From Aquificota bacterium (lineage in GTDB: Bacteria; Thermosulfidibacterota; Thermosulfidibacteria; Thermosulfidibacterales; B14-G1), in NCBI GenBank assembly GCA_015486015.1, contig WFSL01000014.1, positions 111,899 to 175,898 on the forward strand: a stretch of DNA of 64,000 bases, given 5' to 3'. The notes below the pieces were generated by a model that did not search any database, was not told the origin of the DNA, and worked only from the letters and a program-made list of their open reading frames with translations. Positions 1 through 7,932 of the stretch are shown here, one piece after another (position 1 is the stretch's first letter; each line of letters opens with the position of its first letter). The position numbers and the translations under genes were made by a program.

Positions 1-484
1 TGTGGACCACGGTGCCCACAGGCGTTTCTATGATAAGGCCCACCCCGTCAGGGATAGAGTGGCATACATGGACGAATCTAACGGAGAAAGGACCTCTATG
101 AAGGGTATCCCCCGGTTCCACAGGGAAAAAATGAAAGCCCCTTACCCCAGCCTCCTCCAGCTTGTGGCGGGCCAGACCCAAGGTGAGCGTGGTCCCGTAA
201 GTGGGAGCATTAATTGTGTTCAAGAGAATGGGAAGGGCCCCTATGTGGTCTTCATGACCATGGGTGAGGATTACCCCAGCTACTTGATCCTTACGCTCTA
301 AGATGTAGGAGAAATCAGGGGCTACCAGGTCTACTCCATAGACGCTCTCCTCTGGGAAGATGATCCCAGCATCAATCACCAAGAGTTGCTGGTCGTATTC
401 CAAGACCAGACAGTTTTTACCTATTTCCCCTAAACCACCAAGAGGCACGATTTTGATGGGCTTCTCCATAGGCTCCATAAACAT
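1..484 (-). CDS. rnj: Ribonuclease J, N-terminal part (cut by window edge)
   Basis: Metallo-beta-lactamase/beta-CASP ribonuclease acting as 5'-3' exonuclease and endonuclease in mRNA decay and RNA maturation. Reading the minus strand gives a start followed by PLGGLGEIGKN (residues 14-24), an early Asp (DAG, 38-40), the zinc motif HGHEDH (75-80) and a further His in HSIPDG (142), all in RNase J order. Only the first 161 codons are present. Three in-frame ATGs are possible (484, 478, 469); none has a good Shine-Dalgarno sequence, though GGAG lies 3 nt before 469. The first ATG is only 4 nt after the CCA of tRNA-Val, so the gene is probably transcribed with the two tRNAs. Family assignment is firm; the exact start is not. 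Confidence 0.93.
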   Translation of the reverse strand, partial: MFMEPMEKPIKIVPLGGLGEIGKNCLVLEYDQQLLVIDAGIIFPEESVYGVDLVAPDFSYILERKDQVAGVILTHGHEDHIGALPILLNTINAPTYGTTLTLGLARHKLEEAGVRGFHFFPVEPGDTLHRGPFSVRFVHVCHSIPDGVGLIIETPVGTVVH

Positions 485-488
485 AAAA

Positions 489-563
489 TGGTGGGCGATG
501 CAGGATTTGAACCTGCGACCTCTCCCGTGTGAGGGGAGCGCTCTCCCCCTGAGCTAATCGCCC
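489..563 (-). tRNA. tRNA-Val (anticodon CAC)
   Basis: The minus strand folds as a full cloverleaf: acceptor GGGCGAT/ATCGCCC, D arm GCTC/GAGC, anticodon stem CTCCC/GGGAG with loop CTCACAC, and a T arm with GGTTCAAAT. Anticodon CAC reads GTG (Val). Discriminator A and CCA are encoded (489-491). It lies 6 nt downstream of tRNA-Ala and 4 nt upstream of the first ATG of the RNase J gene. Confidence 0.95.
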
Positions 564-569
564 ACCCAA

Positions 570-642
570 TGGACGGTGCCGGACTTGAACCGGCGACCTC
601 TACCGTGCGAAGGTAGCGCTCTCCCGCCTGAGCTAACCGCCC
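570..642 (-). tRNA. tRNA-Ala (anticodon CGC)
   Basis: Cloverleaf on the minus strand: acceptor GGGCGGT/ACCGTCC, anticodon stem CTACC/GGTAG with loop TTCGCAC, anticodon CGC (GCG codons). The G3:U70 wobble pair that marks alanine tRNAs is present. The discriminator is A. CCA is not encoded, since TTG follows. First gene after the promoter at 660-688 and apparently co-transcribed with tRNA-Val. Confidence 0.94.
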
Positions 643-659
643 CTGTTGGGATCGCTTTA

Positions 660-688
660 TTTATACAACCTCTCCAAAATAGTGTCAA
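660..688 (-). promoter_or_regulatory. Strong sigma-70 type promoter for tRNA-Ala/tRNA-Val/RNase J
   Basis: Minus strand TTGACA (688-683), 17-nt spacer, TATAAA (665-660). Transcription would start near 652, about 10 nt before tRNA-Ala, as is usual for tRNA units. No other promoter is seen between the tRNAs and the RNase J gene. Confidence 0.8.
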
Positions 689-698
689 GAAGACAAGG

Positions 699-727
699 TT
701 GAACACCCTTATTCAAAAAGATACCAT
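699..727 (+). promoter_or_regulatory. Possible promoter for the yihY-family gene
   Basis: TTGAAC (699-704), 17-nt spacer, TACCAT (722-727), matching four of six consensus bases in each box. It sits 47 nt before the GTG start and faces away from the tRNA promoter. Only the motif supports it. Confidence 0.4.
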
Positions 728-774
728 CTAAATGCCAATTTGGTCTTTGTGCATGCTTTTCGAGGAGTGTGAAT

Positions 775-1929
775 GTGAGAAAAAAGAAGGCGTGGACATG
801 GATTAGAGATGTGATAAAGAAGTTTATCAAGGATAGATGCATGGTGGACGCCTCAGCTCTCTCCTATGTGACAATCCTCTCCCTGGTTCCCCTGATCGCC
901 GTCACCTTCTCCCTTCTCACCTCATTTGCCACCTTAGCTGGAGTAAAGGAGAAGCTTCTGAACTACCTCCTCCAGTTTCTGGTCCCCGGATCAGCCTCTG
1001 CGGTGGTTGAATACATAACTGGCTTCTCATCCAAGGCAAAGACACTGGGTCTTGGAGGGCTGGTGGCCCTCTTCTCCTTAGCGTTCTCCCTCTTCACAGC
1101 CGCGGAGCAGAGCCTGAGCCAAATATGGAGGGTGAAGAGAAGCAGGACCTTCATCAATAAGCTTTTTGTCTTTTCCAATATACTCTTTTGGGTACCCTTA
1201 CTCTTGGGAGCCTCCTTTTACCTCTCCACCAAGTTGGCCTTCATCCCGTATCTTGGGATATTCTCACGCCTGTTTTTCATCCTTCTTCCCATAGTGATCT
1301 CTTGGTTAGCCTTTTCGTTTTTTTACCTCATCGTACCCCCATGCAGGGTGAATATATTGGCTGCGATGGGTGGAGGGTTAGTGGCAGCAGTGCTGTGGGA
1401 GCTGGCAAAGCACGGGTTTGACATCTTTGTCACCCACGCCTTTTCTATTAAGGCCTTTTCAGTATTGTATGGCCCCCTGGTAATATTCCCAGTCTTTCTC
1501 ATCTGGATATACCTGTGCTGGGTCATCACCCTGTTGGGAGCCGAAATCTCCTTCATGGTACACTACTCTGGTGAAGGGGCATATAATGGACCCTGTATTG
1601 CGGGCTTCTGGGCCTCTGCACTCCTCCTTTCCAGGCTTGCCCAAGGCTTCTTAGAGGGAAAAGGGCCTATGCCCGAAAAGGAGCTGGTAAACGGTGTGGG
1701 ACTTGATGCCACAAGAGCCATCCTTGGTGTCTTGGAGGATAATGGCCTGGTGTTAGAGACAGAGAAGGGTTACATCCTGGCCAGACCTCCCGGCAGCATC
1801 CTTCTGCGGGATCTGGCGAGGCTGTTTATGCCACATTCCTCTAAAGAAGAGGGACTGAATCTCCTGATTGAGCACTTGGTAGACGCACTGGGCGAAGAGG
1901 ACCTTACCAAAATGCTGAAAGAGGGATAA
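775..1929 (+). CDS. YihY/BrkB family inner-membrane protein
   Basis: Polytopic membrane protein of the YihY/virulence factor BrkB family, once misnamed RNase BN; its molecular function is not settled. The N-terminal part has the family pattern of an amphipathic helix, then SALSYVTILSLVPL and further hydrophobic spans to about residue 260. The C-terminal 120 residues are soluble and look like a winged-helix region. Two GTG codons compete for the start: 769 lies 1 nt from GAGGAG, whereas 775 has GAGGAG (762-767) at 7 nt and is preferred. A DUF502 membrane protein follows 34 nt downstream on the same strand, suggesting an envelope-related two-gene unit. Confidence 0.88.
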   Translation: MRKKKAWTWIRDVIKKFIKDRCMVDASALSYVTILSLVPLIAVTFSLLTSFATLAGVKEKLLNYLLQFLVPGSASAVVEYITGFSSKAKTLGLGGLVALFSLAFSLFTAAEQSLSQIWRVKRSRTFINKLFVFSNILFWVPLLLGASFYLSTKLAFIPYLGIFSRLFFILLPIVISWLAFSFFYLIVPPCRVNILAAMGGGLVAAVLWELAKHGFDIFVTHAFSIKAFSVLYGPLVIFPVFLIWIYLCWVITLLGAEISFMVHYSGEGAYNGPCIAGFWASALLLSRLAQGFLEGKGPMPEKELVNGVGLDATRAILGVLEDNGLVLETEKGYILARPPGSILLRDLARLFMPHSSKEEGLNLLIEHLVDALGEEDLTKMLKEG

Positions 1930-1963
1930 GACATTATGGAACAAAAACCATAGGAGGTACACC

Positions 1964-2521
1964 ATGCTTAAGTTGCTATCCAAATACTTTGTGAGGGGAC
2001 TGCTCTTCTTTATCCCTGCTGTGGTTACCATATATCTCTTTTATGTTGCTTTTGTGAAGCTGGATAGGATGCTGGGATTACCCATCCCTGGTATGGGGCT
2101 GGTGGTGATTTTGACCTTCATCACCCTGATGGGTTTCCTGGCGTCCAATTTCATCACCCGCCGCTTTTTCACATTAGTTGAGCGCATTTTTGAACATATC
2201 CCTTTAGTGAAGTTACTCTACTCGAGCATCAAGGACATCACCAATGCCTTGGTGGGAGAGAAGAAGACCTTTGACTACCCTGTGCTGGTCTCCCTTTCCC
2301 CTGATGGGACTGTAAAGGTGGTTGGTTTCATCACCAAGGACACCTTACAGGAATGGGGCCTTCACGACCAGGTGGCGGTTTATCTACCTCAGTCTTACAA
2401 CTTTGCCGGGAACATGGTAGTGGTGCCTAAGGATAGGGTATCCCCCATCGAAGCTGAGGGCTCAGAGGTCCTTACCTTTGTTCTCTCTGGCGGTGTGGCA
2501 GGGGGCAAGGAGACAGGCTAA
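1964..2521 (+). CDS. DUF502 family membrane protein
   Basis: 185-residue protein of the DUF502 family (function unknown). Two transmembrane helices (about residues 7-29 and 40-62) are followed by the conserved ERIFEHIPLVKLLYSSIKDI stretch and a beta-rich domain (YPVLVSL, VGFITKDT, VAVYLPQSYNFAGNMVVVP) that resembles DUF502 homologues over its whole length. The start is fixed by AGGAGGT with 5 nt spacing. Co-directional with the yihY-family gene; the inverted-repeat element at 2530 begins 8 nt after its stop and could act as terminator. Confidence 0.9.
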   Translation: MLKLLSKYFVRGLLFFIPAVVTIYLFYVAFVKLDRMLGLPIPGMGLVVILTFITLMGFLASNFITRRFFTLVERIFEHIPLVKLLYSSIKDITNALVGEKKTFDYPVLVSLSPDGTVKVVGFITKDTLQEWGLHDQVAVYLPQSYNFAGNMVVVPKDRVSPIEAEGSEVLTFVLSGGVAGGKETG

Positions 2522-2529
2522 ATCCCCTT

Positions 2530-2653
2530 AGGTGTCAGGTCTCAACATTTGACATCCCTTGTTGTGATCCGAGGGGTCTGAGGAATTGCTTCGTTCTCCA
2601 TAAGCCTCCCCACCACCCCAAAGCAGTTTGTCAAATGTTGAGACCTGACACCT
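2530..2653. repeat. 124-bp element with perfect 25-bp terminal inverted repeats (MITE/REP-like)
   Basis: The left arm (2530-2554) begins AGGTGTCAGGTCTCAAC; the right arm (2629-2653) is its exact reverse complement over 25 bp. A 74-bp core separates them and holds no ORF. It fills the gap between convergent DUF502 and HAD genes. No clear target-site duplication is seen, and I found no second copy in the window. It may be a miniature inverted-repeat element, a REP-type pair mobilised by a Y1 (RAYT) transposase elsewhere, or a bidirectional terminator. Confidence 0.75.
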
Positions 2654-2669
2654 TGCTCCAGAAGGGCAA

Positions 2670-3407
2670 TCAACAGCACCAACCCTTGCTTGATGAAAAA
2701 TCAGAAAACACCAGCCTTAGGACCTCTTTCAGGTGGCGAATGGTATGATGGGGCCTGGGAAGCCCTGGAGGGTAAGGGGCCCCCATAGGGTTGTAATGCA
2801 CGCTTCTCATACCCATCCTTAGCGCACCTGTCACATCCGCATCGGGTGTGTCCCCAACATGCAGGGCCCTATCAGGCGGCACACCCAAATGGTAAAGAGC
2901 CATCCGGAATATTTCAGGCCTGGGTTTTCTATATCTTACCTCGGAAGAAAAGAGGAGCACCCTGAAGGCGTCGCACAAACGGTAATGCTTTAAGAGGGCC
3001 CGTTCTATCTGACCATGGATAGTGTTAGATATAATAGCGAGGGATACACCATTTCTTACTAACCCCTGGATGGTCTCTAAGGCCCCTGGAAGGGGTCCAG
3101 GGAGTCTTTCAAAGACGGCATTCACATAGATCTCCTCCAAGCGCCGCAGAGGAGGATCACTGATATGCAACTTCCTTACCGTGCGGAGGATAATCTCGTT
3201 CAAGGGCACCTCTAAACCTGTAGACTCCCTCTCCCTGTTCATCTCCTCCATCACTTGGCCGAAGGCTTCCTCCACCTCCTTTGGCGGGCGCCTGAGTACC
3301 CGTGAAAACCCCCCTATCCTTATGCGCCGCACCTCTTCTAACTCCTCTAGGCTGAGGAACCCAAAGAGGGTTTCCCAAAAGTCAAAAGAAACCGCTTCTA
3401 TCGCCAT
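2670..3407 (-). CDS. HAD superfamily hydrolase
   Basis: 245-residue haloacid-dehalogenase-like hydrolase, probably a small-molecule phosphatase of unknown substrate. Motif I is FDFWETL with nucleophile Asp9; motif II Ser127 (IISNT); motif III Lys161 (YRKPRPEIF); motif IV GDTPDAD with Asp186 and Asp191. The cap is helical, inserted between residues 20 and 100. The second Asp of the usual DxD is Trp11, as in the FDFW(G/D)TL subgroup, so phosphatase chemistry should not be taken for granted. The gene begins 3 nt after the stop of the LysE-type exporter, so the two are probably co-transcribed. Confidence 0.85.
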   Translation of the reverse strand: MAIEAVSFDFWETLFGFLSLEELEEVRRIRIGGFSRVLRRPPKEVEEAFGQVMEEMNRERESTGLEVPLNEIILRTVRKLHISDPPLRRLEEIYVNAVFERLPGPLPGALETIQGLVRNGVSLAIISNTIHGQIERALLKHYRLCDAFRVLLFSSEVRYRKPRPEIFRMALYHLGVPPDRALHVGDTPDADVTGALRMGMRSVHYNPMGAPYPPGLPRPHHTIRHLKEVLRLVFSDFSSSKGWCC

Positions 3408-3410
3408 CTG

Positions 3411-4049
3411 TCACGCCCTACCCCGCATACCCATATACATGAAGTAACACCCAAACAAGAGGAGCACCAGGGCACACCCCTTGAGGAGCCAGACATACCC
3501 CTTGGTTCCCAGAAACCTCCTACCTGAAGCTATTAGAACCGAGACAAAAGAATACCAGGCCAGATCTGCCAGGATATGGCCCACATAAAAGAAGGCCACG
3601 CCTACCCACCCCCTTTCAAGGGCAATGGTGAGATAGGCCAGGCCTATGGTAGCCCACCAGAGAAACCAGTAGGGATTAGAAAGGCTGGTGAGTACCCCCT
3701 TTACAGGCAGATCCACCCACCCATCAGTAATATCCAACTCCTGTTCTGTCTCAAGGGGCTGTGTAGACTCCCTGTGGGTCCGCCATGCCAACCAGAAGAG
3801 CACCATGCCTCCTCCTAATCCCAATACCCGCTCTGTAATGGGTCCCTTCAACAGGCCCCCAAGACCCATAACCACAGCAATAACAACAGGCACCTCCAGA
3901 ACGGCATGGCCCAAAACAATGAGAGGTCCTACCTTAAGTCCCCTTTTGGCAGACTCGGCCAAGGTAATGGTGAGCACAGGCCCCGGCGAAGCCGCGCCAG
4001 AAAAAGCAACAAGAAAGGAACCTATCCCAATGGCCAGCAACCCAGCCAT
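3411..4049 (-). CDS. LysE/RhtB family exporter
   Basis: 212-residue inner-membrane transporter of the LysE/RhtB superfamily, which exports amino acids or related small molecules; the substrate cannot be read from sequence. The family motif GAASPGPVLT lies in the first helix region. About six hydrophobic spans are visible, with LSNPYWFLWW in the middle. The frame extends to 4133, but the ATG at 4049 has GGGAGGG three bases upstream and gives the family's usual length, so it is preferred. It is upstream of the HAD gene and divergent from the diguanylate cyclase. Confidence 0.87.
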   Translation of the reverse strand: MAGLLAIGIGSFLVAFSGAASPGPVLTITLAESAKRGLKVGPLIVLGHAVLEVPVVIAVVMGLGGLLKGPITERVLGLGGGMVLFWLAWRTHRESTQPLETEQELDITDGWVDLPVKGVLTSLSNPYWFLWWATIGLAYLTIALERGWVGVAFFYVGHILADLAWYSFVSVLIASGRRFLGTKGYVWLLKGCALVLLLFGCYFMYMGMRGRA

Positions 4050-4240
4050 ACTCCCTCCCACATCAGGAATGACTTGTACCAAAGGGAGAATAGAGACGCC
4101 AGAGATAAAAACGCAGTGCCTCAAGCGTGGCATAAGCCCAACGGAGGAAGTGGGGCTACATAAAAAGTAGGTTGTTTATTGTGCATTATCTTCATAAATT
4201 ATAGTATATATAATGAGATTTCCCAATAGAGGTCCAATTA

Positions 4241-5641
4241 ATGCTGAACAGATGGCTAAAAGAGAAAAAAACCTTCTATGTTTTTCCATTCTGGGGGCTG
4301 CTTCTTGCTCTGGGAGCACCCTTAGGGTGGTTCATCGTAGAGGCCCTCACAGGTCTCACCGTTTCTCCCATCTACAGGGTGGTCTTGTATCTCTATATCA
4401 CTTTGGGTACCGCCCTTGCCTTTGTAGTCTTTGCTGGGATCATGGTGGCCAGGATGGAAAAGGAAAAGAGGCTCTTCAATCACATCGCCTCCTCAGAAGC
4501 CGAACTCGCAAGAAGAGAAGAGATCTCCCGTCACGAGCTGAAGCTCACCAAGGAGAAGATGATCAAGATAAGCCAGTTTGGCGCGTTAATAGGAAAGTCT
4601 ACTAAGGAGGAAGAGGTTTACTATAAACTCGCCCATGCTGCCCATGTGGCATTAGGATTCGACAGGGTGAATGTCTTAAAGAAGGGGGAGAAGGGTTTGA
4701 CGGTGGTGGAGGCCCGAGGCATAAAGGCGAAGGATGAGGAAGAGGTGAAGAGGCTGGAAGAGATGGCAATCCCATGCTCTGAAGAGGGAGGAGCTATCGG
4801 GATAGCTTGCAAGGAGAAACGCTCCTTCATATTTACCTCAGGCGACTATATCCCACCCAAATATCGGCTTCCCTCACCCTACAACGAGATGGAGGCCCTT
4901 CGCTCTAAATCTTTTCTGCTGGTGCCCTTAAGAGTGGAAGGTGAGAGACACGCCAGGGCCGTGGTGGGCGCCGACAGAAAACTGAGCAAGGCCGATGTGA
5001 CCCATGATGATTTGCTCTCCTTAGAGATACTGGCCGATATTGCCAGCACTGCTTTGACCAGGCTAACCTTAGAGAAAAGGCTTGAAACACTGGCCACCAT
5101 TGATGGATTAACGGGCATCTTCAACAGGAGGACCTGGATGGAGCTTGCCGAGAACGAACTAAACAGGGCCAAGAGGTACGATTATCCCTTTTCCATAGTG
5201 ATGCTCGACATTGACGACTTTAAACTTGTAAACGATACCTGGGGCCACCAAGCGGGGGATATGGTACTCAAGAGCATAGGCTCCATCCTGAGGAAGAGCT
5301 GCCGAAAGGTGGATGCCCCTGGGAGGTATGGGGGTGAAGAATTCGTGCTCCTTCTCCCCCATACCAACGGAGAGGCTGCACGAAAAGCAGCAGAAAGGCT
5401 CAGGAAAACCTTAGAGGCTACCGACATGGGTGTCCCTATCACCGTAACCGCCACCTTTGGTGTTTCGTGGTTCAACCCGGAGGATCCAGACACCACCATA
5501 GACCAAGTGTTACTGAGGGCAGATAAGGCCCTTTACAGGGGAAAGGATTTGGGCAAAAACATTGTGATGATCAGTTGGGAAGAGGGAGGTGCAAAGGATG
5601 AGACGGGTGAGCTTTCCCGTAGGGGGAGCCCAACATACTGA
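4241..5641 (+). CDS. Membrane diguanylate cyclase: 2 TM, GAF, GGDEF
   Basis: 466-residue protein predicted to make cyclic di-GMP from two GTP. Two membrane helices (about 11-33 and 47-71) are joined by a short periplasmic loop, followed by a coiled coil (72-115), a GAF-like sensor (116-280) and a GGDEF domain (281-455). The active-site signature is GGEEF (364-368). Five residues before it is RKVD (355-358), an intact RxxD inhibitory I-site, so product inhibition is expected. DIDDFKLVND (323-332) carries the metal-binding Asp. The 3' end overlaps the next gene by 44 nt. Confidence 0.93.
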   Translation: MLNRWLKEKKTFYVFPFWGLLLALGAPLGWFIVEALTGLTVSPIYRVVLYLYITLGTALAFVVFAGIMVARMEKEKRLFNHIASSEAELARREEISRHELKLTKEKMIKISQFGALIGKSTKEEEVYYKLAHAAHVALGFDRVNVLKKGEKGLTVVEARGIKAKDEEEVKRLEEMAIPCSEEGGAIGIACKEKRSFIFTSGDYIPPKYRLPSPYNEMEALRSKSFLLVPLRVEGERHARAVVGADRKLSKADVTHDDLLSLEILADIASTALTRLTLEKRLETLATIDGLTGIFNRRTWMELAENELNRAKRYDYPFSIVMLDIDDFKLVNDTWGHQAGDMVLKSIGSILRKSCRKVDAPGRYGGEEFVLLLPHTNGEAARKAAERLRKTLEATDMGVPITVTATFGVSWFNPEDPDTTIDQVLLRADKALYRGKDLGKNIVMISWEEGGAKDETGELSRRGSPTY

Positions 5642-6158
5642 AGAGACCTTAACCATTGCCAGAGAAGCAGCTGTAGAGCTTGGGATCAAATATGTGGTGG
5701 TGGCGTCAACCCAGGGAGACACTGCACGGGTAGCAGCCAGGATCTTCAAGGACAGTAGCGTGAAGGTGATAGTGGTAACCCACAATACGGGATTTAAGGA
5801 GCCTGGGGTACAGGAGATGAAGCTTGAGATGCGTCAGAGCATAGAGAAAGAAGGCCTCACAGTGTACACCGGTACCATGGTTCTCAGGAATCTTGGTGCT
5901 GCCATCAGAGACCAGATGGGCTACTCTCAGCAGGAATTGGTGGCCAATACCCTGAGGATACTGGGGCAGGGGGTGAAGGTCTGTGTAGAGATGGCAGCCA
6001 TGGTAGCCGATGCCGGGCTGGTGCCCATAGAGGACATTATTGCGGTGGCGGGTACCAAGAAGGGGGCGGATACTGCTGTGGTGATTTATCCACAGCCATC
6101 TAACAGGTTTTTCAACATGAAGATACGAGAGATCCTGGCCAAGCCCAAGGACTGGTAA
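5598..6158 (+). CDS. Stand-alone pyruvate kinase alpha/beta (PK_C) domain protein
   Basis: 186 residues resembling only the C-terminal PK_C domain of pyruvate kinase, without the catalytic barrel: NTEETL-like start ([17 protein letters not shown]), [12 protein letters not shown] and [10 protein letters not shown]. Such free PK_C proteins occur in archaea and anaerobic bacteria; their role is not established and the name does not imply pyruvate kinase activity. An in-frame GTG (5589) abuts GGGAG, but the ATG at 5598 has GGAGGT at 7 nt and is chosen. The gene lies inside the end of the cyclase gene and 1 nt before nadM, so translational coupling is likely. Confidence 0.85.
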   Translation: MRRVSFPVGGAQHTEETLTIAREAAVELGIKYVVVASTQGDTARVAARIFKDSSVKVIVVTHNTGFKEPGVQEMKLEMRQSIEKEGLTVYTGTMVLRNLGAAIRDQMGYSQQELVANTLRILGQGVKVCVEMAAMVADAGLVPIEDIIAVAGTKKGADTAVVIYPQPSNRFFNMKIREILAKPKDW

Positions 6159-6159
6159 A

Positions 6160-6693
6160 ATGGACCGTGCACTACTTATGGGAAGGTTCCAGCCCTTTCA
6201 CTTGGGCCACCTTCAGGTGGTGCAGAAGATCCTGACAGAATTTCCCCAGCTCATCGTGGCCGTAGGGTCTGCCACCTTTAACTACTTGGAGAAGAGCCCA
6301 TTCACAGCGGGAGAGCGGATCTGGATGATCCACGAGGCATTGGCTGAAGCAGGCATAGATATGGCCCGCATCTACATCACTGCTTACCCCAATATTGAAA
6401 ACAATGCCGCTTGGGCCGCCCACCTTAAGTCCCTTTTCCCCCCTTTTACTGTAGCCTTTACAGGTAACGCCCTTCCCCACATCCTATTGAAAGAAGCAGG
6501 GATAGAGGTTAGGCCGCTGAAGATGATCAAGAGAGAGCTCTATTCCGCCACAGAGATCAGAAAGAGAATGTTAGAGGGAGGGGATTGGGAATCGCTGGTG
6601 CCCCCTGCCGTCGCCAGAATCATCAAGGAGATTCATGGGGTACAGAGGCTCAAATTCATTGTGAGGGGAGAATCTGATCCCCTCCATTGGTGA
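6160..6693 (+). CDS. nadM: Nicotinamide-nucleotide adenylyltransferase, archaeal (NadM) type
   Basis: 177-residue nucleotidyltransferase joining NMN (or nicotinate mononucleotide) with ATP to give NAD (or its deamido form) and pyrophosphate. [10 protein letters not shown] (8-17) is the (H/T)xGH nucleotide-binding motif and [10 protein letters not shown] (128-137) the ISSTxxR-like motif. [11 protein letters not shown] (48-57) is typical of the archaeal NadM family, not bacterial NadD. ATG is 1 nt after the preceding stop and 9 nt before cinA, whose C-terminal domain also acts on NMN, which supports a pyridine-nucleotide role. A bacterial source for an archaeal-type enzyme suggests old lateral transfer. 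Confidence 0.88.
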   Translation: MDRALLMGRFQPFHLGHLQVVQKILTEFPQLIVAVGSATFNYLEKSPFTAGERIWMIHEALAEAGIDMARIYITAYPNIENNAAWAAHLKSLFPPFTVAFTGNALPHILLKEAGIEVRPLKMIKRELYSATEIRKRMLEGGDWESLVPPAVARIIKEIHGVQRLKFIVRGESDPLHW

Positions 6694-6702
6694 GGCAAAG
6701 AG

Positions 6703-7932
6703 ATGACTGGAGCGGTTGTGACAGTGGGGGATGAGCTTCTGCAAGGCATCATCCAAGACACAAACACCCCTTATTTAGAAGGGGTACTATTGGGCTTGGG
6801 TATAGAGCCCGTTTTGGACCTCACAGTGGGGGATGTTAGAGAAGATATTTCCCAGGCCCTGGTCTTTGCCATGGGAAGGGCCAGGGTAGTTGTAGTGACA
6901 GGGGGGCTGGGCCCTACAGAAGACGACGTCACCAGAGAAGCCATCGCCGGGTTTTGTGGTCTCCCCTTAGAGTTCAATCCAGAGGCCTGGAAGTGGATCA
7001 GAGAAAGGATTCAGGTGCGGGGCACTATCCTAAGGGAGGACCACAAGAGACAAGCCATGTTCCCCAAGGGGGCCGTCCTCTTCCCAAACAGGGCAGGGAC
7101 CGCTTGGGGGTTCGGGGTACACCAAAACGACGGATGGATTATAGCCATGCCGGGTATTCCCAGAGAGATGAAGGTCATGATGGAAGGGGAGGTGATCCCA
7201 TTCCTCCTCCGACGCTTGTCTCTTCCCACTGCCCGCAGGATAAGGGTATTAAAGACATTTGGCCTAAAAGAATCCGAAGTAAATGCACTCCTCAGGGACT
7301 TGATGAAGAGGTACCCACGCCATTTGGGTCTCATGGTCAGGGAATATGGGGAAGTCCATGTGAAGATCCAGGGAGACTCCAGCACTGTGGATAAACTGGA
7401 GGACGAAGTTAGAAAACTGCTTCAACAGCATATTTACGGTCAAGACGGGGATACCTTGGAGGCAGTGATAGGGAATCTCCTCAGGGAGCAGGGGCTTACC
7501 ATATCTACTGCAGAATCTTGCACAGGGGGGATGCTAGCCCATACCATCACCAATGCCCCCGGCAGTTCTGACTACTTCTTGGCCGGCTTTGTCACATACA
7601 CCAGCGAGATGAAACATAAGGTCCTTGGGGTGCCCCAAGAGATTCTGGAGCGCTACACCGCTGTAAGCGAAGAGACAGCATTGCATATGGTGAGGGGGTT
7701 GGTAGAGAGGACAGGAACGGATATTGGGATAGCAACAACTGGCATTGCCGGTCCCGCAGGGGGATCCTCAGATAGGCCCGTGGGCCTGGTATATGTGGGC
7801 TACGCTATCAAGGGGCACACAAAGGTGGTGGAGTATAGATTTCACACTGATCGCCTTGGGGTAAAGACCCTAACCGTAAAATCTGCCTTAGACCACGTGA
7901 GAAGGGCCCTGATCAAGGGGAATGCAAAATGA
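6703..7932 (+). CDS. cinA: CinA: nucleotide pyrophosphatase / NMN deamidase
   Basis: 409-residue CinA. The N-terminal MoaB-like domain (VTVGDELLQG, TGGLGPTEDDVT, FPNRAGTAWGF) corresponds to COG1058 and cleaves ADP-ribose-type pyrophosphates. The C-terminal domain from about residue 248 (STAESCTGGMLAHTIT, TGIAGPAGGS) is the PncC amidohydrolase that turns NMN into nicotinate mononucleotide. Known CinA proteins of this layout recycle NMN and ADP-ribose released by DNA ligase and other NAD consumers. Placed directly after nadM and overlapping thpR by 4 nt (ATGA). Confidence 0.95.
   Translation: MTGAVVTVGDELLQGIIQDTNTPYLEGVLLGLGIEPVLDLTVGDVREDISQALVFAMGRARVVVVTGGLGPTEDDVTREAIAGFCGLPLEFNPEAWKWIRERIQVRGTILREDHKRQAMFPKGAVLFPNRAGTAWGFGVHQNDGWIIAMPGIPREMKVMMEGEVIPFLLRRLSLPTARRIRVLKTFGLKESEVNALLRDLMKRYPRHLGLMVREYGEVHVKIQGDSSTVDKLEDEVRKLLQQHIYGQDGDTLEAVIGNLLREQGLTISTAESCTGGMLAHTITNAPGSSDYFLAGFVTYTSEMKHKVLGVPQEILERYTAVSEETALHMVRGLVERTGTDIGIATTGIAGPAGGSSDRPVGLVYVGYAIKGHTKVVEYRFHTDRLGVKTLTVKSALDHVRRALIKGNAK

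Noticed and set aside
2-301. 99-codon plus-strand ORF at the left edge
   Set aside because: It is the exact reverse frame of the RNase J coding sequence.
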